A stretch of 64,000 nucleotides of DNA from Streptomyces omiyaensis (GTDB lineage: Bacteria; Actinomycetota; Actinomycetes; Streptomycetales; Streptomycetaceae): assembly GCF_014650895.1 (NCBI RefSeq), contig NZ_BMVV01000008.1, positions 186,001 to 250,000 on the forward strand, written 5' to 3'. The stretch's first letter is position 1. Each line of letters starts with the position of its first letter. Made by a program: the position numbers and the translations under genes. Positions 40,009 through 53,321 of the stretch are shown here, one piece after another. The notes beneath the pieces were generated by a model. That model did not search any database, was not told the DNA's origin, and saw only the letters and a list, made by a program, of their open reading frames with translations.

Positions 40009-40848
<840 letters not shown>

Positions 40849-40994
40849 CCCCCCGGCCGGGCGGCGGAGCGCCGTACACCGGCGTCACGATCCGGCCACC
40901 CCGTGTGCCCTTCCGACTCCCGCCGGTCACCTTCGCCCAGTAGAGTGACGCACTCGGGGGCCCACTGCGGTACACGGAGGGGTGGGAGACGGGG

Positions 40995-42128
40995 ATGACG
41001 GCCGGCACGGACAGTCCCGCGCGGACCGCACGGCGACGCGCCGACGGGACGCGCGCGCCCGAGCCGTGGCCCGGGATCGACCCCGACGACCTGCCCGACG
41101 GGCTCGTCGTCGCCGACGAGCGCGGCCGTGTCGTCTGCTTCAACGCCGCCGCCAGCCGCATCACCGCCGTCCCCGCCCCCGAGGCGCTCGGCCGCCCCCT
41201 TGAGCAGGCCCTGCCCCTGGAGGACCTCAAGGGGCACCGCTGGTGGAGCCTCACCGACCCGTACGGGGGCCTGGCCACCCGGCGCGGCCAGCCCGAGCGG
41301 AACCTGCTGCTGCCCGGCGGACGCGAGGTCCTGGTCTCCGCCCGGTACGTCCGCGAGCACCCCACCGGACCCGTCCACCGGGTCGTCGTCTCGCTGCGCG
41401 GCACCGAGGCCCGGCGCCGCTCCGAGCGCAGCCACGCCGAGCTCATCGCCACCGTCGCCCACGAGCTGCGCTCCCCGCTCACCTCCGTCAAGGGCTTCAC
41501 CGCCACCCTCCTCAGCAAGTGGGAGCGGTTCACCGACGAGCAGAAGCGGCTCATGCTGGAGACCGTCGACGCCGACGCCGGCCGCATCAAGCGGCTCATC
41601 GCCGAACTCCTCGACATCTCCCGGATCGACTCCGGCCGCCTGGAGGTGCGCCGCCAGCCCGTCGACATCGCCGCCGCCATCGGCCGGCACGTCCAGGTGC
41701 ACACCACCGGCGGCCAGGCCCCCGACCGCTTCTTCGTCCGGACCCGGCCCGGACTGCCCGCGCTCTGGGCCGACCCCGACAAGATCGACCAGATCCTCGG
41801 CAACCTCCTGGAAAACGCGGTGCGCCACGGCGCCGGAACCGTCACCATCGAGGTGGCGCCCCGCACCGCGGGCGACGACGGCACCGGCGAGGAGGGGACG
41901 GAGGTCACCGTGAGCGACGAGGGCCCGGGCATCCCCGAGGAATCCATGAACCGCGTCTTCACCCGCTTCTGGCGCGGCAGCAAGCGCGGCGGCACCGGAC
42001 TCGGCCTCTACATCGTCAAGGGCCTCGTCGAGGCCCACGGCGGCACCATCACCGTCGGACGCGGCCCGCGCGGCGGCGCCGAGTTCCGATTTATCCTGCC
42101 CGTCGGCGCCCCGGCCCATCTCGTCTGA
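40995..42128 (+). CDS. PAS-containing soluble sensor histidine kinase
   Basis: 377 residues without membrane segments. A PAS-like domain covers about 30-135 (LVVADERGRVVCFNAAASRI). The HisKA H-box is IATVAHELRSPLTSVKG at about 152-168, and the ATPase domain shows the N-box GNLLENAVRHG, DEGPGIPEE and GTGLGLYIVKG. No response-regulator gene is adjacent, so it is an orphan. A possible -10 (TAGAGT) lies near 40942. A cytosolic cue such as redox, ligand or energy state is implied by the PAS domain. pheS follows 165 bp later. Confidence 0.9.
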   Translation: MTAGTDSPARTARRRADGTRAPEPWPGIDPDDLPDGLVVADERGRVVCFNAAASRITAVPAPEALGRPLEQALPLEDLKGHRWWSLTDPYGGLATRRGQPERNLLLPGGREVLVSARYVREHPTGPVHRVVVSLRGTEARRRSERSHAELIATVAHELRSPLTSVKGFTATLLSKWERFTDEQKRLMLETVDADAGRIKRLIAELLDISRIDSGRLEVRRQPVDIAAAIGRHVQVHTTGGQAPDRFFVRTRPGLPALWADPDKIDQILGNLLENAVRHGAGTVTIEVAPRTAGDDGTGEEGTEVTVSDEGPGIPEESMNRVFTRFWRGSKRGGTGLGLYIVKGLVEAHGGTITVGRGPRGGAEFRFILPVGAPAHLV

Positions 42129-43432
<1,304 letters not shown>

Positions 43433-43433
<1 letters not shown>

Positions 43434-45961
43434 TGCGGGTCCCGCTTTCTTGGCTGCGGGAGTACGTCGACCTGCCGGCGACGGAGACCGGCCGCGACGT
43501 CCAGGCCAAGCTCATCACCGCCGGCCTCGAGGTCGAGACCGTCGAGCAGCTCGGCGCCGGCCTCACCGGCCCGCTCGTGGTCGGCAAGGTCCTCACCATC
43601 GAGGAGCTGACGGAGTTCAAGAAGCCCATCCGCTTCTGCACCGTCGACGTCGGCTCGGCCAACGGCACCGGCGAGCCCCAGGAGATCATCTGCGGCGCCC
43701 GGAACTTCGCCGTCGGCGACAAGGTCGTCGTGGCCCTGCCCGGCGCCGTGCTGCCCGGCGACTTCCGCATCGCCGAGCGCAAGACCTACGGCAAGGTCTC
43801 GCGCGGCATGATCTGCTCCAGCGAGGAGCTGGGCATGGGCGAGGACCCGAACCACGGGATCATCATCCTGCCCCCGGAGCACGAGGTCGGCCTCGACGCC
43901 ACCGCCCTCCTGGAGCTGTACGACGAGGTCCTCGACATCGCCGTCACCCCGGACCGCGGGTACTGCCTCTCGATGCGCGGCGTCGCCCGCGAGGCCGCCA
44001 TCGCGTACGGGCTGCCGCTGCGCGACCCGGCGCTCCTCGACGTGCCCGCGCCGAACTCGTACGGCTACCCGGTCCAGGTCACCGACCCGATCGGCTGCGA
44101 CCGCTTCACCGCGCGCACCGTCGTCGGGCTCGACCCCGAGGCCCGGTCGCCGATCTGGCTCCAGCGCCGCCTCCAGAAGGCCGGCATGCGCCCGATCTCG
44201 CTCGCCGTCGACATCACCAACTACGTGATGCTGGAGCTCGGCCAGCCGCTGCACGCCTACGACCGCACCCGGCTCGACGGCCCCATCGGGGTCCGCCGCG
44301 CCGAGGCCGGCGAGAAGATCACCACCCTCGACGGCACCGCGCGCGTCCTCGACGCCGCGGACCTGGTCATCACCGACAACCGCGGCCCCATCGGCATCGC
44401 GGGCGTCATGGGCGGCGCCCACACCGAGATCGCCGACCCGGTGACCGACCCCGAGACCGGCGCCGTCACCGGCTCCACCGAGGTCGTCGTCGAGGCCGCG
44501 CACTTCGACGCCATCTCCATCGCCCGCACCGCCCGCCGCCACAAGCTGTCCTCCGAGGCGTCCAAGCGCTTCGAGCGCGGCGTGGACCCGCAGGCCGCCG
44601 CCGCCGCGGCGCAGCGCACGGTCGACCTGCTCGTGCTCCTCGCGGGCGGCACCGCCGAGGCCGGCGTCACCGAGATCGCCGCCCCGTCGGCGCCGCGCAC
44701 GATCACCATGCCGGCGAACCACCCCGACAAGGTGGCGGGCGTGGCGTACGGCCGCGAGACCGTCGTCCGCCGCTTCCAGGAGGTCGGCTGCGACGTCTAC
44801 GGCCAGGACGAGCTCGTCGTCACCGTGCCGTCGTGGCGCCCCGACCTGAACGAGCCGAACGACCTCGCCGAGGAGGTCATCCGGCTGGAGGGCTACGAGA
44901 ACCTGCCCTCCACCCTGCCGAAGCCCCCGGCCGGCCGCGGTCTCACCGAGCGCCAGCGCGTCCACCGCCGGGTCGGCCGCGCGCTGGCCGGCGCCGGCTA
45001 CGTCGAGGCGCTGAACTACCCCTTCATGGGACAGCAGGCCCTCGACCAGCTCGGCCTCGACGCGGACGACGCCCGCCGCCGGGTCGTCACCCTCGTCAAC
45101 CCGCTCTCCGACGAGGAGCCCGCGCTCCGCACCACGCTGCTCCCCGGCCTGCTCGCCGCGCTGCGCCGGAACGACAGCCGCGGCAGCCACGACCTGGCCC
45201 TCTTCGAGACCGGCCTGGTCTTCCGTCCGGAGGGCGAGGCGAAGGTCGCGGTCCGCCTGCCGGTCGACCGCCGTCCCACCGACGAGGAGATCGCCGGCGT
45301 CGACGCCGCGCTGCCCGCGCAGCCGCGCCGCGTCGCCGTCGTCCTCGCCGGAGCCCGCGAGCAGTCCGGCTGGTGGGGCAAGGGCCGCCCGGCCGACTGG
45401 GCCGACGCCGTCGAGGCCGCCCGCACGGTGGCCGCCGAGGCCGGCGCGGAGCTGCTGATCGACGCCGACCAGCACGCCCCGTGGCACCCGGGCCGCTGCG
45501 CCGCCTTCCACGTGGTGATCGACGGGGTCAAGACCCTCGCCGGCCACGGCGGCGAGCTCCACCCGCGCGTCGTCAAGGCGCTGGGCCTGCCGGCCCGCTC
45601 CTGCGCGATGGAGCTGGACCTGGACGTCCTGGAGAAGGCGAGCGAGGGACCGGTCAAGGCCCCGCGCATCTCCGCCTTCCCGGTCGCCACCCAGGACGTC
45701 GCCCTGGTCGTCGACCAGGACGTGCCGTCCGCCGCGGTCGAGTACCACCTGGCCGACGGCGCGGGCGAACTCCTGGAGTCCATCCGGCTGTTCGACGTCT
45801 ACACCGGCGACCAGGTCGGCGAGGGCAAGAAGTCCCTGGCGTACGCGCTGAAGTTCCGCGCCGAGGACCGCACCCTCACCGTCGAGGAGGCCACCGCCGC
45901 CCGCGACGCCGCGGTCGCCCTGGCCGCCGAGCACACCGGCGCCGTCCTGCGCGGCGCCTGA
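43433..45961 (+). CDS. pheT: phenylalanyl-tRNA synthetase beta subunit
   Basis: 842 residues, full length. Domains in order: N-terminal region ([15 protein letters not shown]), tRNA-binding OB domain at about 40-155 ([24 protein letters not shown]), B3/B4 editing domain at about 220-385 ([16 protein letters not shown]), B5 at about 410-480, catalytic-like core with [17 protein letters not shown], and a C-terminal ferredoxin-fold anticodon-binding domain from about 745 to the end. It edits Tyr-tRNA-Phe and supports the alpha subunit. An 18-bp terminator follows 20 bp after the stop. Confidence 0.96.
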
Positions 45962-45979
45962 CGCCACGCCGGCACACCA

Positions 45980-46020
45980 CGGAGGGCCGCCCCGGGAGCG
46001 ATTCCCGGGGCGGCCCTCCG
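45980..46020 (+). terminator. terminator after pheT
   Basis: 18-bp perfect arms, 45980-45997 and 46003-46020, with a 5-nt loop. Confidence 0.85.
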
Positions 46021-46302
46021 CCGTCTCCCCGTCCGTCCGCCGGCGACCGTCCCGGCGCACCCTGCTCCGCCCCCGGGCGGCGGACGCGCCCGCTCGCGCA
46101 CCAGTCCCGGGTTCCCGCGTCCGTGCCCGTGGCGCGGCCCTGGCGCGGGGCGGCGCGCCGGGGGTGCTCACTCCTTCGGGTGAGATCGCCGAGGGGTGTT
46201 CCCCCGTGGTCCGCACGGTCGGCAGAATCGACGCGGCCACAGGGGCGGGCCTGTGTGCCGCAGGGCCTTCGGGCGCTGACGGGGGCTCGGGAAGGGCCGT
46301 AC
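46021..46302. other. 282-bp gap before the phosphatase gene
   Basis: No gene seen. It holds a short CTCAC/GTGAG hairpin near 46168-46185 and GGGAAGGG before the ATG at 46303. No convincing promoter. Confidence 0.4.
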
Positions 46303-47406
46303 ATGATCCGTACCAGCCGTGGTGATCGTGTCCGTACGAAGGCCGTGAGCGCCGGCCGCCGAGGTCTCGGGGGCCGGCTCCGCCGGTCCGTCCCGCTCGC
46401 GCTCCCCGTCGGCTGGGGCGCGGTGGCGGTGGCCTGGAAGTTCGGCTGTCCGCTGGCCCGGCAGCCCGGGCTGCCGGTGCGGATCGCGACCAGCATCGTC
46501 TTCCTGACCGTCGGCACGGGGCTCGTCCTCGGGGTGCGGCGGCAGCTGCGCCGCGAGCTGGCCCGGGTGCGGGCGGTGGCCGAGGCGACCCAGCAGGTGC
46601 TGCTGCGCCCGCCGCCCGCCCGGCTCGACGGACTCGCCCTGGCCGCCGGACAGTTGTCGGCCACCCGGGGCGCCTCGGTGGGCGGCGACCTGTACGAGGC
46701 GGTGGCGACGCCCTACGGGGTGCGGATCGTGGTCGGGGACGTGCGGGGCCACGGCCTCGCCGCGCTGGGGGCCGTCGTGGCCGTGCTGGGGAGCTTCCGC
46801 GAGGCCGCCCACGACGAGGCCGAACTCGGCGGGGTGCTGCGGAGGCTGGAGCGGGCGCTGCAGCGGCACCTGAGGGAACGGGCCCGGGACGAGCACCCGG
46901 CCTTGGGCAAGGGCGACCCCGAGCACCCGGTGGCCGAGGAGTTCGTGACGCTGCTGCTCCTGGAGGTCCGTGCCGACGGGCGGCTCGCCGTCCTGGACTG
47001 CGGTCACCCCGCCCCGTACCTGCTCGGCCCCCGGGTGGAGCGGCTGCCGGTCGGCGAACCGCTGCCGCCGCTGGGCGTCCTGCCGCTGCCCGCCGTGCTG
47101 GTGCCCCACACCGGCGCCCGGCTGCTGCCCGGCGAGACGCTGGTGCTGCACACCGACGGCGCGGAGGAGGCCCGGGACCGCCGCGGCCGGTTCTTCGGTT
47201 TCGAGGCGGCGCTCGCCCGGAGCGCCGGCCGTCCGCCCGAGGGCGTCGTCCGGCAGACCCACGAGGCGCTGCTGCGGCACACCGGCGGCCGGCTCGACGA
47301 CGACGTGGCCCTCCTCGTCGTCCGCAACGACCGCGTCCGGGTACCGGCGCAGCCCGCCGAACCCGGGCTGCGCCGTCCCCGGCCCGCTCCCTCCACCCAC
47401 TGCTGA
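46303..47406 (+). CDS. membrane-anchored SpoIIE/PP2C-type serine phosphatase
   Basis: 367 residues. A basic N-terminus, then two hydrophobic segments (about 30-47 and 57-74) form a membrane hairpin. The phosphatase domain covers about 110-340 with GASVGGDLYEAV, VVGDVRGHGLAAL, LDCGHPAPYLL, LHTDGAEEARD and DDDVALLVV, which carry the metal-binding Asp residues. Such proteins dephosphorylate anti-anti-sigma factors or other regulators. No STAS or anti-sigma gene is adjacent, so the target is open. Confidence 0.9.
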   Translation: MIRTSRGDRVRTKAVSAGRRGLGGRLRRSVPLALPVGWGAVAVAWKFGCPLARQPGLPVRIATSIVFLTVGTGLVLGVRRQLRRELARVRAVAEATQQVLLRPPPARLDGLALAAGQLSATRGASVGGDLYEAVATPYGVRIVVGDVRGHGLAALGAVVAVLGSFREAAHDEAELGGVLRRLERALQRHLRERARDEHPALGKGDPEHPVAEEFVTLLLLEVRADGRLAVLDCGHPAPYLLGPRVERLPVGEPLPPLGVLPLPAVLVPHTGARLLPGETLVLHTDGAEEARDRRGRFFGFEAALARSAGRPPEGVVRQTHEALLRHTGGRLDDDVALLVVRNDRVRVPAQPAEPGLRRPRPAPSTHC

Positions 47407-47427
47407 GCGGAGGGACCGGGGATACGG

Positions 47428-47480
47428 GCGCCGCCCGCCCCGCCACGGAGTGTCGGGCAGATCGGCGGGGCGGGCGGCGC
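47428..47480 (+). terminator. terminator after the phosphatase gene
   Basis: 17-bp perfect arms, 47428-47444 and 47464-47480, with a 19-nt loop, 21 bp after the stop. Confidence 0.75.
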
Positions 47481-47689
47481 GGACCGGGCGGCCGCACTGT
47501 ACGAGGGGGAGCCGGCGGCCCGGTCGTCCTCGCCGTCCGGCGAGGAGAACATCAGTCAAGCGGTACGGCTCCGTCGGCGGGAGCGCGCGCGGACCGGAAC
47601 AACGGGTACTTCATTCACACCCCGTGCGAAAACGCACCGGACGGATTCGGCCACCGATACGCTGAGTTCACCGAGCGACCGGAGGGGCC

Positions 47690-49027
47690 ATGCAGCCCAA
47701 CACCCTGCTCGACGCCCTCCTGGACGAGGCGGGCGTCTCCAACGCCGGGCTCGCCGACCGTGTGAACCGGGCCGGACGGGCCAGGGGCCTTGCCCTGCGT
47801 TACGAACACACCGCCGTGGCGCGGTGGCTGAAGGGGCAGCGGCCGCGCGGCCAGGTGCCCGACCTCATCTGCGAGGTGCTGGCGGACCGGCTGCGCCGGC
47901 CGGTCACCCTCGACGACATCGGGCTGGGCGTGCCCGGGGGCCCGCCCGCGCCCGGCACCCCGCTGGCCGGCTTCGTCGACCGGGCCACCGCGCTGTGGCG
48001 TTCGGACCAGCAGCAGCGCCCGTACCTGGTCTCCGCCCCCGCGGTGACCGGCACCCCGGCGGTGATGCCGGTGTGGGAGTGGGAGAACCCGCCGGAGGAC
48101 ACCGACGTCTCGCGGACCGGTCCGACCCGGGTGGAGCCCGCGGACATCGCCCTGCTCGGCGCGGCCCGCTCGCACTACGAGCAGATGTACCGCAAGGCCG
48201 GAGGCATCGCGACCCGCGCCCGGATCGTCGGCTTCCTCACCACGGAGGCCGCGCCCCGGCTGCGCGGCTCCTACAGCGACGCCCTGGGCCGCTCGCTGCA
48301 CCGGGCCACCGGGGGGCTGGTGGCGGTGGCCGGGATCTGTGCCTACGACGCCGACGCGCACGGGCTCGCGCAGCGCTACTTCCAGCAGGCGCTGCGGCTC
48401 GCGAAGGCCAGCGGCGACCGGGCGTTCGGGGCCTACGTGATCGCGCTGCTGGTCAACCAGTCGCTGTTCCTGGGGGAGTTCCGGCAGGCGGTGGCCTTCG
48501 CGGAGGCGGCGCTGCGGGCGGCCGACGGCAGCATCACCCCGGCGCTGGCCGCCGATCTGACGGCGATGCAGGCGAAGGCCTACGCCCGTCTCGGCGACGG
48601 GACGGCGGCGCTCGACCGCATCCGGCGGGCCGAGGCGGCGGCGGAGCGGATCGCGCCGGGGGCGGAGCCGGCCGAGACCGGGTACGTCCAGCCCGGACTC
48701 GTCAACGTCCAGGTGGCGGAGGCCCTCCTCACTATGGGTGATCTCAAGGGGGCGTACGAGCACGCGGCGCGGGCGGCCGGGGCGCCCTCGCACGACCGCG
48801 GCCGGGTGCACCGGCTGGCGCTGCTCTGCCAGGTCGAACTGCGGCAGGGCGAGGCGGACTCGGCGGCGCGGACGGCGGTCGAGATGACCGAGCGGGCGCG
48901 CGGGATGGAGTCGCGCAGGCTGCGGGACCGGCTGCGACAGGCCCGGGAGCACCTCCTGGCCAGTGACGCGGGGGACGCGCGGGAAGCGGCGGAGTTGATC
49001 GACGGGGCGTTGCGCGTTCCGCTCTGA
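47690..49027 (+). CDS. HTH and TPR-like regulatory protein (NsdA-like)
   Basis: 445 residues. The N-terminal 75 form an HTH-like region (LLDEAGVSNAGLADRVNRAG, WLKGQRPRGQVPDLICEVLADRL). From about 150 on, helical repeats resemble TPRs (LAQRYFQQALRLAKASGD, GEFRQAVAFAEAALRAADG). Such proteins in Streptomyces, including NsdA, affect the onset of sporulation and antibiotic production. No signal peptide. ATG 47690 follows GGAGGGGCC. The next gene, NUDIX, begins 62 bp later. The specific role here is inferred from family only. Confidence 0.82.
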   Translation: MQPNTLLDALLDEAGVSNAGLADRVNRAGRARGLALRYEHTAVARWLKGQRPRGQVPDLICEVLADRLRRPVTLDDIGLGVPGGPPAPGTPLAGFVDRATALWRSDQQQRPYLVSAPAVTGTPAVMPVWEWENPPEDTDVSRTGPTRVEPADIALLGAARSHYEQMYRKAGGIATRARIVGFLTTEAAPRLRGSYSDALGRSLHRATGGLVAVAGICAYDADAHGLAQRYFQQALRLAKASGDRAFGAYVIALLVNQSLFLGEFRQAVAFAEAALRAADGSITPALAADLTAMQAKAYARLGDGTAALDRIRRAEAAAERIAPGAEPAETGYVQPGLVNVQVAEALLTMGDLKGAYEHAARAAGAPSHDRGRVHRLALLCQVELRQGEADSAARTAVEMTERARGMESRRLRDRLRQAREHLLASDAGDAREAAELIDGALRVPL

Positions 49028-49089
49028 CCGTCGAACTGATGCGATATTGCCACCGAACACGCGCCTACCAGTCGGAAGGTGGCAAGAAC

Positions 49090-49620
49090 GTGCAGTGGAC
49101 GAAACTGAGTGAACACTCCGTCTATGAAAACCGTTGGTTCCGGGTGAACCTCGCGGACGTCGAACTCCCGGACGGCCGCCACCTCGACCACTATCTGATC
49201 CGACTCCGCCCCGTCGCGGTCGCGACCGTCGTCAACGACGCCGACGAGGTCCTCATGCTCTGGCGCCACCGCTTCATCACCGACAGCTGGGGCTGGGAGC
49301 TGGCCGCCGGCGTCGTCGAGGACGGCGAGACCCCCGAGACCGCCGCCGCCCGCGAGATGGAGGAGGAGACCGGCTGGCGGCCGGGGCCGCTGCGCCACCT
49401 CCTCACCGTCGAACCCTCCAACGGGCTCAGCGACGCCCGGCACCACCTCTACTGGACCGACCGGGCCACCTGGACCGGCCCGCCGGTCGACGGCTTCGAG
49501 TCCTCGCAGCGGGCCTGGGTGCCGCTGAAGGAGGTCCCGGAGCTGATCGTCCGCGGTGAGATCCCGGCCGCGAACATGGCGGCCGGTCTGCTGATGCTCC
49601 ACCACCTGCGGCTCGGCTGA
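49090..49620 (+). CDS. NUDIX hydrolase
   Basis: 176 residues. The Nudix box is complete: G5 pattern GVVEDGETPETAAAREMEEE followed by TGW, giving the REMEEETGW metal-binding helix. The N-terminal part (YENRWFRVNLADVELPDG) and GLSDARHHLYWT suggest the ADP-sugar pyrophosphatase-like group. GTG 49090 has GGAAGGTGG 8 nt upstream; a start at 49039 lacks this. A terminator follows. Confidence 0.9.
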   Translation: MQWTKLSEHSVYENRWFRVNLADVELPDGRHLDHYLIRLRPVAVATVVNDADEVLMLWRHRFITDSWGWELAAGVVEDGETPETAAAREMEEETGWRPGPLRHLLTVEPSNGLSDARHHLYWTDRATWTGPPVDGFESSQRAWVPLKEVPELIVRGEIPAANMAAGLLMLHHLRLG

Positions 49621-49636
49621 GGCCGAGGGAAAGGCG

Positions 49637-49670
49637 AACGGCCCGTACCTGTGCGGGGGTACGGGCCGTT
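49637..49670. terminator. bidirectional terminator between NUDIX and dehydrogenase genes
   Basis: 13-bp perfect arms, 49637-49649 and 49658-49670 (AACGGCCCGTACC), 8-nt loop, between two convergent genes. AA/TT at the base gives a short T end on both strands. Confidence 0.75.
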
Positions 49671-49727
49671 CCGGTCGCGGAGAGCGACGATCGGGGGACG
49701 CCGGGGGGCGTCGGGTGGAGCGAGGGG

Positions 49728-50600
49728 TCAGGGGTAGACGTAGAAGCCCGAGCCCGTCTTGCGGCCCAGCCGGCCGGCGTCGACCATCCGCTGCAGCAGC
49801 GGGGGAGCGGCGTACAACGGCTCCTTGAACTCGGAGTACATCGAGTCGGCGATCGAGGCGATCGTGTCGAGGCCGATGAGGTCCGACAGCTTCAGCGGGC
49901 CCATCGGGTGGGCGCAGCCGTACTCCATGCCGTTGTCGATGTCCTCGCGGCTCGCGATGCCGGACTCGAACATCCGGATCGCCGAGAGCAGGTACGGCAC
50001 GAGCAGGGCGTTCACGACGAAGCCGGAGCGGTCCTGGGCGCGGATCGCGTGCTTGCCGAGCAGCTTCTCGGCGAAGGCCTGCGCCCGGCTGATCGTGCCC
50101 TCGGAGGTGGTGAGGGCGGGGATCAGCTCGACGAGCTTCTGCACCGGGGCCGGGTTGAAGAAGTGGATGCCGATGACGTGGTCGGGGCGGGAGGTCGCCA
50201 CAGCCAGCTTCACCAGCGGGATGGAGGAGGTGTTCGAGGCCAGGATGGCGTCGGGCCGGGTCAGGACCTGGTCGAGCACCTGGAAGATCTGGGTCTTGAC
50301 CTGCTCGTTCTCGACGACGGCCTCGATGACGAGGTCGCGGTCGGCGAACTCGCCCAGGTCGGTCGTGAAGGAGAGGTTGGCGAGCGCGGCGTCGCGCTCC
50401 TCCTCGCTGATCTTGCCGCGTTCGGCGGCCTTGGTCAGCGAGTTGAGCAGCCGGGTGCGGCCGATCTCCAGCGCCTCGCCGGTGGTCTCGGCCACCTTCA
50501 CCTCGAGGCCGCTCCGGGCACACACCTCTGCGATGCCCGCGCCCATCTGGCCGCAGCCCACCACTCCGACGCGCTCAATGTCGGCCATGGAGTCCGTCAC
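49728..50600 (-). CDS. 3-hydroxybutyryl-CoA dehydrogenase
   Basis: 290-residue 3-hydroxyacyl-CoA dehydrogenase that interconverts acetoacetyl-CoA and 3-hydroxybutyryl-CoA, in butyrate, PHB or ethylmalonyl-CoA metabolism. The dinucleotide fold opens with VGVVGCGQMGAGIAEV. The catalytic His is in GIHFFNPAPVQKLVEL, and the C-domain has FVVNALLVPYLLSA and YGCAHPMGPLKLSD. GTG 50600 and ATG 50588 are both possible starts; the former has AAAGG 6 nt upstream. It stands alone. Confidence 0.93.
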   Translation of the reverse strand: MTDSMADIERVGVVGCGQMGAGIAEVCARSGLEVKVAETTGEALEIGRTRLLNSLTKAAERGKISEEERDAALANLSFTTDLGEFADRDLVIEAVVENEQVKTQIFQVLDQVLTRPDAILASNTSSIPLVKLAVATSRPDHVIGIHFFNPAPVQKLVELIPALTTSEGTISRAQAFAEKLLGKHAIRAQDRSGFVVNALLVPYLLSAIRMFESGIASREDIDNGMEYGCAHPMGPLKLSDLIGLDTIASIADSMYSEFKEPLYAAPPLLQRMVDAGRLGRKTGSGFYVYP

Positions 50601-50736
50601 CTCGTGCCTTTCGCTCTTCTCTGGCGGCGGGCCCCCGTGTGATTCCGGTGCGCACGCCTCGACCCCATGACGTTACTCCGATTCGCGCGATGATCGATCG
50701 GTCCGAGGGGGTGCATGCTGTCCCTGGGGGTGTGAC

Positions 50737-52041
50737 GTGTCCGACAACCCAGGGGTACAAGTGCGGCCTATCGGGAGAAGAGGGTTTGTGACGACCGCCA
50801 CGGGAGCGGCATTCGCCGTGGCCGGACCGGGCGCCTCGGGCGCCGCCGAACGGCGCGCCCCGATAGCGGAGCGCGCGCGGCCGGACCGGGCCGCCGGGCC
50901 GGACGGCTTCCGGGGCATGTGGATGGCGACCGTCGCCAACCGCGACTGGCCGTCCCGCGCCGGGCTCACCGCCACGGCGCAGCGCGCCGAGCTGCGCGCC
51001 CACCTGGACCGGGCGGTGCGGCGGCGGCTCAACGCGGTCGTCCTCCAGGTGCGGCCCACCGCCGACGCGCTGTGGCCCTCGCCGCACGAGCCCTGGGCGC
51101 AGTGCCTCACCGGCACCCAGGGCCGCGACCCGGGCTGGGACCCGCTGGGCACGGCGGTCGCCGAGGCCCACGCGCGGGGCCTGGAGCTGCACGCGTGGTT
51201 CAACCCGTACCGGGTGGCGAACCACGCCGATCCCGCCCGGCTGACCGCCTCGCACCCGGCCCGGCTGCACCCGGGGTGGATCGTGCGCCACGGCGGGAAG
51301 CTGTACTACGACCCCGGCCTGCCCGAGGTCCGGCGCTTCGTCCAGGAGGCCATGCTCGACGCGGTGCGCCGCTACGACATCGACGCGGTCCACTGGGACG
51401 ACTACTTCTACCCGTACCCGGTGGCGGGGGAGACCTTCGCGGACGACGCGTCGTACGCCCGGTACGGCGGCGGCTTCCGCAGCCGCGCCGACTGGCGGCG
51501 GAACAACACCGACCTCCTGGTCTCGGAGATGTCCGCACGGATCAAGGAGGTCAAGCCCCGGGTGGCCTTCGGCATCAGCCCGTTCGGCGTGTGGCGGAGC
51601 AGCGCCGACGACCCCGGGGGCTCCGACACCCGGGGCGGCCTGGCCTCCTACGACCACCTCTACGCGGACACCCGCAAGTGGATCCGGCAGAAGTGGATCG
51701 ACCACGTGGTGCCGCAGCTCTACTGGCACATCGGCCATCCCACCACCGACTACGCCACCCTCCTGGACTGGTGGAGCGGGGTGGTGCGGGGGACGGGCGT
51801 CGGGCTCCACATCGGCGAGGCGCTCTACAAGGCGGGCGCCGAGGGGCAGCCCGGGGCGTGGCAGGACCGCAGGGAGCTCTCGCGGCACCTCACGCTGGCC
51901 GCCGCGCGGCCGGACGTCGCGGGGCACTGCTTCTTCGCGGCGAAGGAGGTGGCGGAGGACCGCATCGGCGCCCTCGCCACCGTGGTGACCGACCACTACG
52001 CGACCGGGGCCCGCGGGCCCCGGACGGCGGACCGGGGGTGA
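50737..52041 (+). CDS. Tat-exported glycosyl hydrolase-like protein (GHL10/DUF187)
   Basis: 434 residues. A twin-arginine signal is seen at GRRGFVTTATGAAFAV (residues 13-28), ending near SGAAE. The GHL10 TIM barrel follows, with FRGMWMATVANRDWPS, VVLQVRPTADALWPS, LHAWFNPYRVAN, DIDAVHWDDYFYPYP and FGISPFGVWRSS. Acidic residues in the WDDY loop are likely catalytic. Relatives act on bacterial exopolysaccharides or cell-wall glycans. GTG 50737 is the start. It is a probable client of the TatAC system at 4.5-5.8 kb. Confidence 0.88.
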   Translation: MSDNPGVQVRPIGRRGFVTTATGAAFAVAGPGASGAAERRAPIAERARPDRAAGPDGFRGMWMATVANRDWPSRAGLTATAQRAELRAHLDRAVRRRLNAVVLQVRPTADALWPSPHEPWAQCLTGTQGRDPGWDPLGTAVAEAHARGLELHAWFNPYRVANHADPARLTASHPARLHPGWIVRHGGKLYYDPGLPEVRRFVQEAMLDAVRRYDIDAVHWDDYFYPYPVAGETFADDASYARYGGGFRSRADWRRNNTDLLVSEMSARIKEVKPRVAFGISPFGVWRSSADDPGGSDTRGGLASYDHLYADTRKWIRQKWIDHVVPQLYWHIGHPTTDYATLLDWWSGVVRGTGVGLHIGEALYKAGAEGQPGAWQDRRELSRHLTLAAARPDVAGHCFFAAKEVAEDRIGALATVVTDHYATGARGPRTADRG

Positions 52042-52104
52042 CGCCCGCCGGCGCCGGCCCCTCGGCGCCGGTCTCCCCGGTACCGGTCGCCGGCGCCGGT
52101 CCCC

Positions 52105-52302
52105 CTAGGGCCTGTCTCCGTGGTGGCGGACGACGGTGTCGGGGCCGGGCGACATCAGGGCCTCGTGACCGTCGTCGTCGAACTTGACCTTGTACGGGGG
52201 AGTGCCGTTCTCCCCCAGCACCTGAAGGACCTGGGCCGTGCGGTCGTGCTGACCTACGGTCCGGCCGTGCACCAGCAGCTTGTCGCCCACGCTCGCCTGC
52301 AT
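52105..52302 (-). CDS. DUF1918 small protein
   Basis: 65 residues with the DUF1918 pattern: MQASVGDKLLVHGRTVG, then YKVKFDDDGHEALMSPGPD. The fold is an SH3-like small barrel. ATG 52302 follows GAGGAGG-type sequence on the minus strand. Function unknown; the family is common in Streptomyces. Confidence 0.87.
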   Translation of the reverse strand: MQASVGDKLLVHGRTVGQHDRTAQVLQVLGENGTPPYKVKFDDDGHEALMSPGPDTVVRHHGDRP

Positions 52303-52370
52303 CGGGGTGACCTCCTCGCGCATAGGGCCTCTGTCTGCCATTGTGACCCAGGTCACCGCAGGCCGTCGCG

Positions 52371-53319
<949 letters not shown>

Positions 53320-53321
<2 letters not shown>

